This document shows, in pieces, positions 52,486 through 64,000 of a DNA stretch of 64,000 nt. The notes under the pieces were generated by a model that had not been told where the DNA came from, made no database searches, and saw only the letters and a program-made list of their open reading frames with translations. Both the position numbers and the translations under genes were made by a program. This DNA is from Parus major (Eukaryota > Chordata > Aves > Passeriformes > Paridae): assembly GCF_001522545.3 (NCBI RefSeq), contig NC_031776.1:36162733-36226732 (forward strand), in the 5' to 3' direction. Each line of letters opens with the position of its first letter. Within the stretch, counting starts at the first letter, position 1.

Positions 52486-53319
52486 GGAATCTCCTTTCTT
52501 ATTCCAGAGGTTTTACATCTTTCCTTCAAGCAGCTTTTATTCCCACAGCAGCATCTTGCATTTAATTTTCCCTGCTGGTCCGGAACCAAAGCAGCAAGGC
52601 CAGAGTAATCTCCAATTTTCTGTGTCCAGAGATTTGTTGTGTTTCCTGCTGTTCTGGAGGGGAATTTATGGCCCTGACCAGTTTAGGAAGAGAAATGTGA
52701 TAATCCAGTGTGCCAGTCCATGGCGGTGTCGCAGCTGTGGGTCCTGGCACCGTGTGTAACCCGCAGGGAAACAGCAGCTCCTCCGGTGTAAAACATTTCT
52801 CAAGTTCAGCATCCAGCCTGCAATGGCATTAATTATTCATTAGCTGTCAATTATCCCCCTTGCTGCCGGTCCTCAGCTTGGAATTTCAGAAGCACTCGGG
52901 GGTTTCTGTTCTCAGCTCTCCTGGGCTCGGGGCAGGGTTCGGTGGCTGTGGGAGAGCTACCAAAATTCAATTAAACAATTTATTCTGATTATTTAAATAA
53001 AAATCTCCGAGGTTCCCCTCCATGTCATTTGCTTGGGGTTTTTTTTCTGGTTGAACCTGGATCGTACTGCTGGTTTTTATAGGCTAAGCTGAGCTTCCAA
53101 TGCTGCTGGAAGCTTTCTAGGAAAGCATTCCAGTGGGCAGGGCTGGTACAGCCTCGCAATTCCCTGCTGGAAATCTGGGAGGGCTTTTTCGGGTCGTGTA
53201 CGTTTTGTTCCAGGCAGCTGTAACACAGACAGGGTCAGGCTGGCTGTGCTGGGGAAGTGCTTCGGATGCCGATTTCACCATGGAAATGCTTCTGTGCAGA
53301 AAAAACCCGAACAGAGAGA

Positions 53320-53640
53320 ATAGGGAATGGTTTAGGCTGGAAAAGGCTTCCAAGATATTTGAGTCCATTCCCCTTGCACTGCCCCACGTCCCCAAGAAAT
53401 CCCTCCAGGGATGGGGACTCCACCTGAGCACCCTTTCCATGAAGGAATTGTCCCAAAATCCAACCTGAGCTCCCCTGGCCCAGCCTGAGGAGTCAGGGAA
53501 TTCCAGAGAGGGAAAAGATCCCTCGGGATCCTCCTTTGCTCCAGCCTCAGCCCCTTCCCAGCTCCCTCAGGAATTCTCCAGCCCCTTCTCAGCTCCCTCA
53601 GGAATTCTCCAGCCCCTTCCCCAGGACACAGACAACTTAA
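53320..53640 (-). mobile_element. CR1 LINE 3'-region fragment
   Basis: GGTTTAGGCTGGAAAAGGCT, CCCTCCAGGGATGGGGACTC, CCCTTTCCATGAAGGAATTG and CCTCCTTTGCTCCAGCCTCA in inverted CR1 order. A ~31-nt unit (CTCCCTCAGGAATTCTCCAG) is tandemly duplicated near 53560-53620. Confidence 0.75.
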
Positions 53641-53999
53641 GCAGCTTAAGTAATTTTAACCCCTAGCATTGTATGAAAAAACACAAAAGGCATTTTTTTT
53701 TCTCTGTTATATTTATTTGAAAACCCTTGTGCTTTTCATTAACAGTTTAGATGAAAACTCACGTGTTGAGATCTGATTTTGAACACACAGCCAAGAAAAC
53801 CCCGTTAAACAGAATTTTAAGAGCTTTTAAGATCTGTCAGAGGGGTGTAAATGCACCGTGCAGCTCACCTGGCCAATGTGCTCCTGTCCCTCCAGGGCAG
53901 GGTTTGGGTGCTCACAGCATCTCTGGGAGGCTGCTGGCTCCTGTTTCTCATTTTTGGGAAGTGGAGGCTGGAACTCTCTGCCAGGGACAGCATCTCCCA

Positions 54000-54115
54000 G
54001 TGCTTTCAGTTCTCCAAGACACCATCAATGGCTGGAGGTGGCACTCTGGGCTGGTGACAAGGTGGGGATCACTCATGGAATTCTTTTCCAACCTTCGCCA
54101 TTCTGTGATAAACTA
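54000..54115 (+). mobile_element. CR1 LINE 3'-end remnant
   Basis: GGAATTCTTTTCCAACCTTC and GCCATTCTGTGATAAAC match the CR1 end. The upstream part is weak. Confidence 0.5.
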
Positions 54116-54529
54116 TTAATTATATTTTAATTATCTGATCCTTCATCCCTCGCATCATTCTGCCCCTTGATCCCACCAAGGACCAGCTCCAAAGCCCTGA
54201 ATTCCTGAGAATCCTTCAAAGGAGCAGTTGGCTGCAAGTCCCTCATTCCCTGCTGGATCAGCAGGAATTATCTGTATTTTTGTACTTCTGGGTCACAGCT
54301 ATTTAAGAGCAGATCGTTTACAAAAATAAACATCATTTATTTCACAGAGCAGATGCATCTCCTTCTTCAGAACCTCATTAAATTTTCCTAAAAATGTAAC
54401 ACGTGAGGCTGCTGCCAAAAACTATTGGCAAACGACAAAAATGCCAAAAGACTCCAGGTTTCTCCTGAATCTCCTGAGCATTTTCCCAATCTTAGTGCAG
54501 GACACAAAGAGACTGGACAGACTTTTAAA

Positions 54530-57500
54530 CTCTTGGTAGTTTTGTTCATTTATTGTAGAAAAGTTATTGTAATGCAGTTCATCTTTGTACATCTAAATTC
54601 CAGAAAACGAATCCATAGAAATGAGGATACTATGGGCATGCAGTCTGCATGATCCTGGTCACAAAAATAACACCACTTTTTAATTATTTTTTTTTTTTGT
54701 TTAAATTTATTTTCTTTTTTTAAATTTTTGTAGTTTTCTTTGAAAGCCACTAAAAGCAGAGGGAGAGCAGAGCATGCACCACTGTACACATTGCATAGTA
54801 TATGGTACCCACATGCCTGGTCGGGTGCTACACACACAGGGTCTAGAGGGCAAAACAAAGGGAAAATCAGCAGAAAACACAAATTTGGGGTGGCTCTGTC
54901 CCAGTAAAGGCAGAAATGTCTTCACCAGTGCGGCTCTGAGCTGGCTCCCAGCGAGGCTCTCCCTGGGAACCAGCTGGGCTGAGAAACAGAGATTTCCCAG
55001 GATCTGAGAAGCCCAAGGTCTGGAGTTTGCAGTTGGAATTGCTGATCCCAGCTTTCTCCCTGGCTGCACCAGGAGGGAATCCATCAGCTCTATCCCAATC
55101 CCAAACACATTCCTTAACCTCAGCTTCCCTCCTTGGGAATTTGGGGTGCTGTGTCTCTTCCCTCTCCCCTCTCCAACCACACAAACATTTACTGGGAGCG
55201 TTTCATTCCCGACCTTGGGCTGCTGGTGGATTCACCAGTCACATCCCAGATCTACACATTGGCCAAAATTAAAGTTATTAATGTGATTTCAGCTTCCAGG
55301 AGGAAATCAGCAGAAATGAATGCAGTGGGCTCTGTGATTTGAAAAGGTTCTTTTTGCTGTCATTAATTAATTAATATGGAAGGGATAGGAGTTATTGAAA
55401 AATCAATCCCATGTGCAAAATGCCAAAATCAACTGCTGAAGTATCAGGCAGCGAGTAAACAGATCAAAAATGCAATAAATCCACTGATGCTGGATCAGAA
55501 ATCTCCCCCTTGGTTCCAAGAACACGATGCCAGATGCAGGAGTGGAATTATTGTAAATTTGTGCTATAACAAATGTGCTTCTTTTCCCTTGCTCTGTTTT
55601 CACGCCGTTGGCAAAAGAGAGAATGTTGAGCTCTGTGGATTCTCTGCTGCAGAGCAGATTGAACTGGGGATGTCACAGTTAATTACAGTTAATTGCAGTT
55701 TGGTTTTCAGGCAATATTGATAAGGCAGGGGATGATCAGGAGGTGCCATTCCTGGGCAGACCTTGCTCTTGGACAAGACAGGAGCTGGGTGTCATTGCCA
55801 AGGAATTTGGTTTCCCAAATTCCCCAGGCAGGTCCATAAATCCTCCTCAGACCCAGCCAAGGCTGTTCCCAGTTTCAAAGGAATAAAGGAGTGACACTCA
55901 TTAACATTTGAAATTATTTCCACCTCCTCCCCAAATTCTCTGGATGGATTTAATCACAATATTTCTCCTGACTTCTTGAGTGGATTGGATTCCACACACA
56001 ATGAAAGAAATCTGAAATTTCACTCCTAAGTAGCATTTTCACCTCTGAGTTAATTCCTTACATATATTTTACAACTTTATTAAAATTTCCTTTTCTTTTT
56101 AAAGATACACCTTTTGCTTTTCAATATAAAATAAACTGGGCTTGGCAATAAACTCACCAAGGTTATTCAAATGACTCTTAAAATGACACCACACTCTCTT
56201 TTAGGATCATTTTAACTCCATTTCCCCAGAGTTAAGCTTGGCTGCATTACAGGATCCTGCAGCCTTTGTAGGGCTAATATTAACTAATAATAACTAATAA
56301 TAACTAATAATAATTCCAACAAAATACATGGCACCATGGATCCAAACCTGGGCTGGCACCAACAGGTGTAACACAACTTGATTTTAAAATTCACATTTTT
56401 AGGAGCAAACCCAGGTTTGTACAAATGGAATTTTGTAAAATAGGCATCTGATTTTGTCATGTGTAGTCTCCAATTATTTTGCCTTAAAAAAAAGTAAATT
56501 AAAAATCAGGAATGTGAGATGAAGGACAAGTTTCAGAAGTACTGAACTTGTGAAAGAAAATACAGCAGAGGACACATTTAATGGATTATTAAAGAAAAAA
56601 GCAGTGCCAGAACCCCTGACTTACCCAAATCAGTGTGCTGTGAACAACAGGAATGACAAAATTATTTCAGAATGGTGAAGTCAGTAAACACAGGAGAGTC
56701 TGGATGCTCCAGGGAATTCTGTGGTGTTGAGACCAAGCTGAATTCAAAAGATTTGGCATCAAACTGAAGTTACAAATATCAGCAGCTGTGAGTTGCACAT
56801 CCCATAGGAGAAATGTTTGGCATCAGGAAAAGAATCTGAACATGTTCAATACAACTCCAGGGAGAAAGCATTTGAAATTCAAAGGTTAACAATTAAAAGA
56901 ATTGATTCCCAAAGATAAGAATGTGCTGAATTTTCTCTTTAGAGATTCTTGTTACCACCTTTATTGGTTAAATCCCTGTTAATCCCCAAGTGTCTGAATG
57001 AGAAACAAGAGAACTTTAAAAAAATCCCTATTTTATAAACATTTCTAAACCCTCTGTCTCTGCCAGAGCTCAGAACAGAGCTCTGGTCTTTAGTATTCTT
57101 TTAATAACAAGAAATGATGTGAGGACTGGAGAATGAGGCTGGATTACTTCAGTCAGGAACACATGAACTCCACAATTTCAACTAAACCCCAACAGATCCC
57201 ACTGGGAATTCCCAATCCTGATCCTCAGCACAGATTTCTCTCCTTTCCGTGTCCTGAACAGAAATCCCTTTTTCAAACAAAGACTGCCCACAGGATCTGC
57301 AATAAATGAAGAGTCTCCCAGCACAGTTGGTGTATTTATACTTAAAAAATATCTCTTTTTAAAGAATTAAACACCCCCAGCAAGGAGGGAGACCTGCAGG
57401 GCCCTGGCTCCTTTTATTACAAGGGAATGGGGTCTGGGAGAAGCTCAGGAGTCAGGGCAGCTCCACCCCATGGAATAAAGGAGCTCAGGCCCAGCCCTGG

Positions 57501-59937
57501 CTTCCCTCACAAGTTTGTTTTTGTCAAACCAGGGATGTTCAGGTGATGGATTGTGCAGATGTGGTGCCTGGGGTGACATGGAAGACTTCAAACAAGGCTC
57601 TGAAAGGCTCCAGGAAATGGACCTGGTGCTTTGCAGCCGCTGCAAATATGCAAATATGCAAATCTCCGCCAGCAGTTAATGAGCTGATCCCTAATCTAGG
57701 GCAGAACAAAGAGAAGCAGCTGCTGCCCAGGGTTCTACAGCTCCCCTGCAATCAGGACTTCAACAGGAGAGAAGAAGGGGTGGCCCAAGGGCTCCTTTCT
57801 CAGGCAGGTCCGTGTGCTGGACATGGAAAAAGGGCTGGAAAACTTCCTGGAGGATGCTCCACTGTGCTGCAGCACAGAATCCTGGAGGAGCTGCTGCTCC
57901 TGCCACGTCCCCTCGGCCTCAGAGCTCCTCTGCAGCCAGAGGGAATGGTGCAGGATCAGGATCCACCCACAACTCTGGGAATCCAGTGGATCCCCATTAT
58001 TTCCCTTGGTATCCGGTCCATTGGGATCACCCAGTGGTGCTGGAGCTGCCTGTTAGGCAGTGGGGTCATTAAGGTGATTAATTAATCAGGTGTCTGGCAC
58101 CTTTGAATGCTGCTGGGGGTTTGGGTGTCCCACAAAGGACATGGATTGCTTTTCCCAGTAACTTCCAAGAGGATAATCAGACTCCTGGATGCTGGAAACA
58201 CCACTGGTCTTTGCCAGCTGGTCCAGGAAGTAGAAGAAACCGGAATATTCCAGAAATTCCTTTAGTGCTACATGTTTTCAAAGCCTGGGTTCAGCAGGCT
58301 TTGGGAGGAAAACAAGCAAAATAAATAATAAATAAAGAAGTTAATGATCCTTATTTTGGGGAATAAAAAAAAAAAAAAAAAAGTTGGGACACGAAGCTGC
58401 ATAAAGAAATTCATGTCCAGCATGATTGTGTCAAAGCCAGGGAATGTGTGAGGTGGGAAATTTCAGGAGGCTCTGCTGGAAGATGTCAGTGGTTGTACAA
58501 AATGGGCAATGGGGGTCAATTTTCAATCCCATGGGATCTAAGGCTTCACTGATGGTGTAAAACACAAGGTGCAACCACAGGAATTCATCTCTTGGAAGGA
58601 ACTCAGGACTCAGTAGGTGAAAGAAATGGTTGGTAGGAAGTAAGGCAGCAATATCTCCAAGGATTTATCAGAGCTCTTGGAATCCAAAGCTTGGAATCAG
58701 CTCTACGACTTCCCTGGGAGCAGATTTTTGTCTGATATTCCCTTTTTATTGCAATTCTGACCGAGATGTTGTTTGAAATGTTGGTCACCGATGATTGTTT
58801 AAGCCCACTCCCTTCCCCTTGGGTTTCATGGCTGGAATGGATCTCGTGGAGAGTTCTTGTGCGCTGCTGGAATCGTCAGACATTCAGAGGTGGATCTGGG
58901 AAGATGGAACGTGTGGGCAGCGACTCGGGGTACTGGGATGTAGGTACTCTACACACGGGCTCAGAGATGGGGGGATTGCTTCCCATTGAAAAAGCAGGAT
59001 AAAAAATGGGAGAAAAATCGGATGTCTCGATATTCCTGTTCCATTTTGGGAATTCTAGCTGTGTTCAGGTAAAAGAGTGGGGGAAAAAAAAGACTATTCC
59101 CAACTTCCAAGCAAACAAACCATGGAGCTTGTTCCTTTTCCTGTCCCTATTTCCCATCTCCTGTAGCATTTCCTCCCCGCTGGTCCCCACAAAACTCTCA
59201 GGACTGGCTGAACTCAAGAATCATTTGGCTGCAACATTCACGCCAGGCCTAGAAACAATTTCAAACTGGAAAGTGTTTTGTAACTGCTGCAATAGTTTGG
59301 GATATTTGGCACTCTCGAGAGCTGACATTTGGTTTGTCTGAAAAAGCCATTCTGGAAAGAAATCGTTAGAATAAATCCTTTCATTCCAACCTGAAATGGA
59401 AACTGAGCTCCCAGCAAACAAATACTGGAGCTGACTTTCTGACTCTCAGTGGTTTGTAATTTGCAGATTTTTCTTTGTACTTGGTTTGTTTGTTTGTTTT
59501 TTTCCCAACATGCTCACGTCGACTTTCCAGTCAATTCACCCAAATTCCAACAGGAATTGGTTTATAAATTGGTTCCAACTGGAACTGGTCATTTGGAATT
59601 TCCAGCACAGGAAATTATTTTATAAGTGCCTCGATAAGTACCCAAAATTACAAACGGATGTGTCTAATACCTAAGGACAAGAAAAAAATATGGCTATAAA
59701 TGCAAATGCTGTATTAAACCCAAAAATAATCCCAAAAACAACCTCTATGATCGGGCAGAAACGGAAGGGCCGGGTTGGGTTTTTTGCTGCCCCCTAATTA
59801 AACATCAATGACAGCAGAGTGCAACCGCAGTGTCACCGTCACACCTGCCAAATTAACGTGATCTAATTGTTATTTCTAGCTACGTTATGGCAAGGTACCA
59901 ACGGATGGATCCTGGTTTTTTTCCCCAGTCCCCGGAC
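54530..59937 (-). other. CACNB4: Probable CACNB4 3' UTR (extent uncertain)
   Basis: Directly follows the CACNB4 stop codon and lacks recognisable CR1 insertions over 5.4 kb, unlike the flanks. Minus-strand AATAAA signals at 54706-54711 and 54549-54554 lie at the far end, next to T-rich sequence. Contains three contiguous octamer-like motifs at 57641-57663 and a 12-bp TAATAATAACTAA repeat at about 56276-56312. CACNB4 is known to have a long 3' UTR in mammals; the end here is inferred. Confidence 0.4.
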
Positions 59938-60198
59938 TCAGAGCCGGTGCCGCGAGTCGTGGCTGTACCCGCCGGGGGAGCCGCGGTTCCGGTGGGGTTT
60001 GTACAAGTCCTGGTAGGGGTCAGAGTATTCCTCTTCCACCAGGGGATAGTGGTCTCGGCTGTGCTGGGAACTGGAAGACAAGCGGTTCCTGCTCTTCCGA
60101 GCCCTCTCGTTGTGGTAGTTCTCGTCGGAGGTGACGAGGCTGCGGCGCTCGATGGGAGAGTTCTCCGCGGAGTGGGCGCCGTGCCTCCCGCGCTGGCT
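59938..60198 (-). CDS. CACNB4: Voltage-gated calcium channel beta-4 subunit, last coding exon
   Basis: Beta subunits bind the alpha-1 interaction domain of Cav channels through a guanylate-kinase-like fold, and promote surface expression and set gating. This exon encodes only the C-terminal 86 residues: [20 protein letters not shown], then [40 protein letters not shown] and the end [13 protein letters not shown], with TGA at 59940-59938. The [20 protein letters not shown] block and the YSHDSRHRL end are diagnostic of beta-4. CAG acceptor at 60199-60201, phase 0. Confidence 0.97.
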   Translation of the reverse strand, partial: SQRGRHGAHSAENSPIERRSLVTSDENYHNERARKSRNRLSSSSQHSRDHYPLVEEEYSDPYQDLYKPHRNRGSPGGYSHDSRHRL

Positions 60199-61179
60199 CT
60201 GCGGGGGCCAAACAAGGGCAGCGTTAATACCCCCGCAGCCAGGGGCTGCCCCACCTCAGTCCTGCCCAGCCCCAGCTGAGGCCTTCCTGCAGCCTCATTC
60301 TCCAGCAAAGCCCGCCTGCTGCAGCGGGCCAGCTCCGCTTCCTCGCCCTGCTGAGTATTACATCGAGCATGAAAAGTGAGCTGATGTAGTCAGCATTTAT
60401 CACTTTTCTCTGATCAGGAACGGAACAGTCACGCTGCTGCTCTGCTTAGGGAATGTCTAAGCGTCCGCTTCTGTGGTCTTGGAAAACATCTGAAGATGTT
60501 TGTTTGGGTGGTTTTTAAAGGTGCAGCTCTGAGCCTTATTTAAAACCCTTCCTAAGACCAAAGCAATGATGATGGGCTGCTCAGCGGGCAGCCAAGGGGA
60601 GACTAAAATCATTAGATAAAAAATTCTTTCAACTGGAACACAGTATTTAAATATGTTGACAGAAAAATCCCTTCCTAAGATAATTTATTAATTAGAAGCC
60701 TTTGCTCTCCTCATGTTCCCATAATGACAATGCCCATTTGTCACACGAACAAAATTAGTTTGTATTTTTTTTGCCAGTTAATAGCACAATGAAAAAAATA
60801 GTCTAAAATAAGTATTTAGTTTGCTTTCATCACACATTAAACATCTGAGGAGTATCAGCACCTATGTCTCAGGACAAACTCCGTGCTGAAAGTCCAGCCC
60901 CTGCTCTCTGGGCTATAAAACCTTCCTCCTGCTGCTACAGCCTCTGCCTGGCGACTGTTTTCCTGAATAATTTATATCCAAGGCTGCTGTGGCCGGGGCA
61001 GGGATGGAGCAGGGGGTGTGTGGTTACAGCTCTGGGCTGGTGCTGCCAGGGAGACTCCTGGAGAGGGGCCCTGAGCCTCAGCACAGATACTGGGGAGAAC
61101 TCCAGCCAGGGGACCCCCAATTCTCCTCAGAGCACCAGGTTGTGGTGGGGATTATGGCAAAGAGTTTCAGAAATTAAAG

Positions 61180-61520
61180 GCAGACTGGGAGAGCTGGGGG
61201 TGTTCACCTGGAGAAGGCTCCAGGGAGAGCTCAGAGCCTGAGGGGGCTCTGGGAGAGCTGGAGAGGGATTTGGGGACAAGGGATGGTGGGACAGGAGCCA
61301 GGGAATGGCTCCCAGTGCCAGAGGGCAGGGATGGATGGGAGATTGGGAATTGTTCCCTGGGAGGGAGGTGAGGCCCTGGCACAGGTGCCCAGAGAAGCTG
61401 TGGCTGCCCCTGGATCTCTGGAAGTGCCCAAGGCTGGGCTGGACGGGGCTTGGAGCACCCTGGATGGGCTTTAAGGTTCCGTCCAACCCAAACCATTCTG
61501 GGGTTCCATGACTCCACAAT
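61180..61520 (+). mobile_element. CR1 LINE 3'-end fragment, relatively complete
   Basis: GACTGGGAGAGCTGGGGGTG, CACCTGGAGAAGGCTCCAGG, AGAAGCTGTGGCTGCCCCTG, GCCCAAGGCTGGGCTGGACG and CCAACCCAAACCATTCTGGG; tail TTCCATGACTCC. Confidence 0.9.
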
Positions 61521-61899
61521 GAATTATCCTCGTGTTTATATGACACAAATGCAGTTTGGATGTACAAATGCCCTCACCAATTGTAGCTTTAACTCTGTGC
61601 TCACCCCTCTGCCTTCCCTGTGGTAATTCCCCTCTCTGCTCATCCTGCTGCTTTCCCTGGGCTGTGTGCTCATCCCAGCGCTGCCAGGGACACACCTGGC
61701 GTGGTTACACCTGGCCCAGGTAACTTGTGATGTGTGACTGGAATGACTGCCTGCAGGAATGGAAACCCCAATCCCCTGCAGCCTGAGGAACACATCTCCC
61801 AAAAGCTGAGCTTTAGGCTTTGAACTCATGCACTGAAATGGGCCAGGCTGTGTTTAGAGCTAACCAGTCACAGAGGGAAACGACTGGTTCTGAGGAGTG

Positions 61900-62048
61900 A
61901 CAGAATCCCAGGATGCTTTGGATTGGAAAGGAAATTAAGGATCAGCTAAAATTCCTTCCCCACCTTCCACTATCCCAGGCTGCTGCAAGCCCCAGTGTCC
62001 AACCTGGCCTGGGACACCTCCAGGGATCCAGGGGCAGCCACAGCTTCT
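61900..62048 (-). mobile_element. CR1 LINE 3'-end fragment
   Basis: CAGAATCCCAGGATGCTTTG, GGAAAGGAAATTAAGGATCA, CCACCTTCCACTATCCCAGG and CACCTCCAGGGATCCAGGGG, the inverted CR1 3' end. Confidence 0.88.
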
Positions 62049-63864
62049 CAGAGCAATAAATATTTTTCTGTGCAAAGATCAAATTTACTCTTCCCCCTCA
62101 GCTCAGCATCGAGCTCTTCCCTCAAGGAAGGCAATTCCCAAGGATCAGGTGTGGCAGAGCCAGCACTGCCACCTGCTCCCTCTCTGACTTTTCTGGATCT
62201 GTGCCACAGAACGTGACCCTCATGACCTCTGTGAGTCAGGAGTTCAGTCAGGACTTTCAGTTCTCAATAAACCAAAGTCCAGGCCCCAGCCAGGGGAAAA
62301 TGGGAGTCTCCCAAATGTGGATTTGGTGAAGCAGGGACAGCCTGTCCCAGCACAGCTGTGTCAGGCTCTCTGCTACCTGAGCCTTTGGGCTTTTCAGTCC
62401 CCGAGGTACCAAGGGCATAAGGAATATAAAATCTTCCTGTATCACAAGCACCTTTGCTAGTTTAATTAGCCTGAGTGCCTTTTAATTACCACACACATCA
62501 TCACAGCAAAAGCTGATGCGAATCCTTCAAAGGTTTGAATGAGTACAAAACCTCCTCGTGGATAAGAGGGATGGTGGAAATCCTTCCTGTGAGACCCCCA
62601 AGGAAAAGAGCAGGGCCTGAACCCTGGAGGCACAGAAAACCTGCAGCCTCTGGCTGGGCATCGATCACTCCAGGAGAAATTTACCCCTCTGCAGAGCACC
62701 AGCACCATTGATCCCACCGAAACCCTTTGGAATTCGGGTGAAGTGGGGATTAAGTGATGCATACCTTCAGCCAGCCCACTGCACAGGGGTGATTTTCATC
62801 TTCAGTGTGAGTTTTCCCTAAGTAAATGGAGCAACATTTCACAGTTATTGCTGGTGTCCATTGATCAGAGAGAAATAAATGCCTGAAAAAAATTCTGTGG
62901 ATACACCCAGTTCTCAAAATGAAACTGAAGAGGTGAAAGTTCTGCAGATGGTATTTTATTGGCATGAAGGGATGGAAAACTGAAACTTTAAGGCAAGTGG
63001 AAAATGGAAACAACAGTTTACATGTGCATGTTAATTATTAGTAACAGAACAGTGCTTGTGCATTCAGCCACTCAGGAGACAGCGACTTGCTGGTCCCAAT
63101 AAAACCAAGCAGGGCTTTAGAAAGGTGAGTGCAGGAATTAAGCACCTTGAGGGAAGTGCAGCTCACTCAGAGCAAAAACCAGCTGGATGTTAACTGAAAA
63201 CACCAAACAACAGTCATCTCCTCCAAAACTGTTACCTGCTTCCAGACACTCCACAAGCAGAGCAGACGTTACATTTGCCAGGTGAATTATTCATTAAATG
63301 TCATTTGTTCAGTTCTATTTCTGACGTACATTAGCAAGTGACACTCCTGGAGTCCCACACACACTGAAACTTGCAGGATTTAAAGCTCCCTGCAATCCTG
63401 AGCCCCTTGAGCATTCCCAGTAATTAGCCCCAAACATTTCTGGTTTCAAACTTAATAAAGCACGTACTTCTCATTAAGGACTATTTACATGCCAGGATTG
63501 AAGTGTCAAAGTTCAGCCGAGTCTGAGCTATCCCTGTGGAAAAAAAGGGTCACAATTTTTTTCAACGGGTAAAAAAAAATTAATAAAAATAATGTCTTTT
63601 ATTCACACTCAAAGAACAAGCTTTTCCACCCAAAAGAGAATGCTTGGTGAAGTTATGAGGGTAGAATAAAAGGGATCATAACAGAGCTGACTCCTGGCTA
63701 GGAAATCCACGGTTATTCTACTTCCCACTAAAGGCAGATGACTGCCAGTGTTTGAGCCCCGAGCTGGAGCTGGCAGCACGTCCCGGAGCGGGGCTGAGTG
63801 TGAGCACAGCCCCCGGCACGCTGAGCAAAGCCAGCTGCCCTGCGCCTCCCGGGGCTGTTCCTAC

Positions 63865-64000
63865 CTGCAGGCCGGAGATGGCGGCGGGGTACGGGGACAG
63901 GGCGCTGGATGCCAGGTTCCTGCCCAGCAGAGGGGTCATGGGCGCGGCGCTGGACGTGTGCGTGGCTCTCCAGTACGCCTCCAGGTACTCGGCCAGGTGC
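63865..64000 (-). CDS. CACNB4: CACNB4 penultimate coding exon (cut by window edge)
   Basis: Minus-strand frame [14 protein letters not shown], then [20 protein letters not shown] and ISGLQ before a GTAGG donor. [13 protein letters not shown] ends the guanylate-kinase-like core and MTPLLGRNL begins the beta-4 C-terminal tail. It splices in phase 0 to the last exon. The rest of the exon and gene lie beyond 64000. Confidence 0.96.

Larger units (their letters stand above)
60199..63864 (-). other. CACNB4: Last CACNB4 intron
   Basis: A 3.7-kb intron with two CR1 fragments. No additional exon seen. Confidence 0.85.

Noticed and set aside
59887..60279. 130-codon plus-strand frame opposite the CACNB4 last exon
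   Set aside because: Antisense shadow of conserved CACNB4 coding sequence.

Overview
The window is vertebrate nuclear DNA and almost certainly from a bird. It carries many 5'-truncated CR1 LINE fragments of avian type in both orientations, some ending in the ATTCTATG tail. Introns are short, and three genes appear in the order known from other amniotes: nebulin (NEB), ARL5A, CACNB4. All three are read from the minus strand, so transcription runs from high to low coordinates. GC-rich promoter DNA and tandem-repeat stretches coincide with four runs of N.

1-26 kb: the 5' part of NEB. I could define 37 coding exons (1,809 codons, all junctions phase 0), a short exon with the start codon, and a likely TATA-driven non-coding first exon near 25.8-25.9 kb. 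In transcript order these are: an acidic N-terminus (24446-18942), fourteen single-module exons (18578-12303), then five complete seven-module super-repeats, each made of four exons (about 312 + 204/207 + 105 + 108 nt; 11789-733). The gene runs off the low-coordinate end. Compared with mammalian nebulin as I remember it, the first super-repeats seem to be missing between exons 16 and 19.

26-35 kb: gene-free spacer with CR1 fragments and a 52-bp minisatellite. About 35.3-42.6 kb: probable long ARL5A 3' UTR, with two minisatellites that coincide with assembly gaps. 42.6-51.03 kb: all six coding exons of ARL5A, giving an intact 179-residue ARF-like GTPase; its CpG-rich promoter is interrupted by a 435-nt gap. 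51.5-54.1 kb: spacer with CR1 copies, one containing a fivefold 41-bp tandem expansion. About 54.5-59.9 kb: CR1-free sequence, probably the CACNB4 3' UTR. 59.94-64 kb: the last two coding exons of CACNB4, the second cut by the window edge.

The genes are neighbours by descent rather than one pathway. NEB is the giant thin-filament protein of skeletal muscle, ARL5A a trans-Golgi GTPase, and CACNB4 an auxiliary subunit of voltage-gated calcium channels. I found no CRISPR array, operon or tRNA gene. The points most worth checking are the apparent loss of nebulin super-repeats, a triplicated splice-acceptor block at NEB exon 4, and a small CpG/YY1-like island inside a NEB intron.
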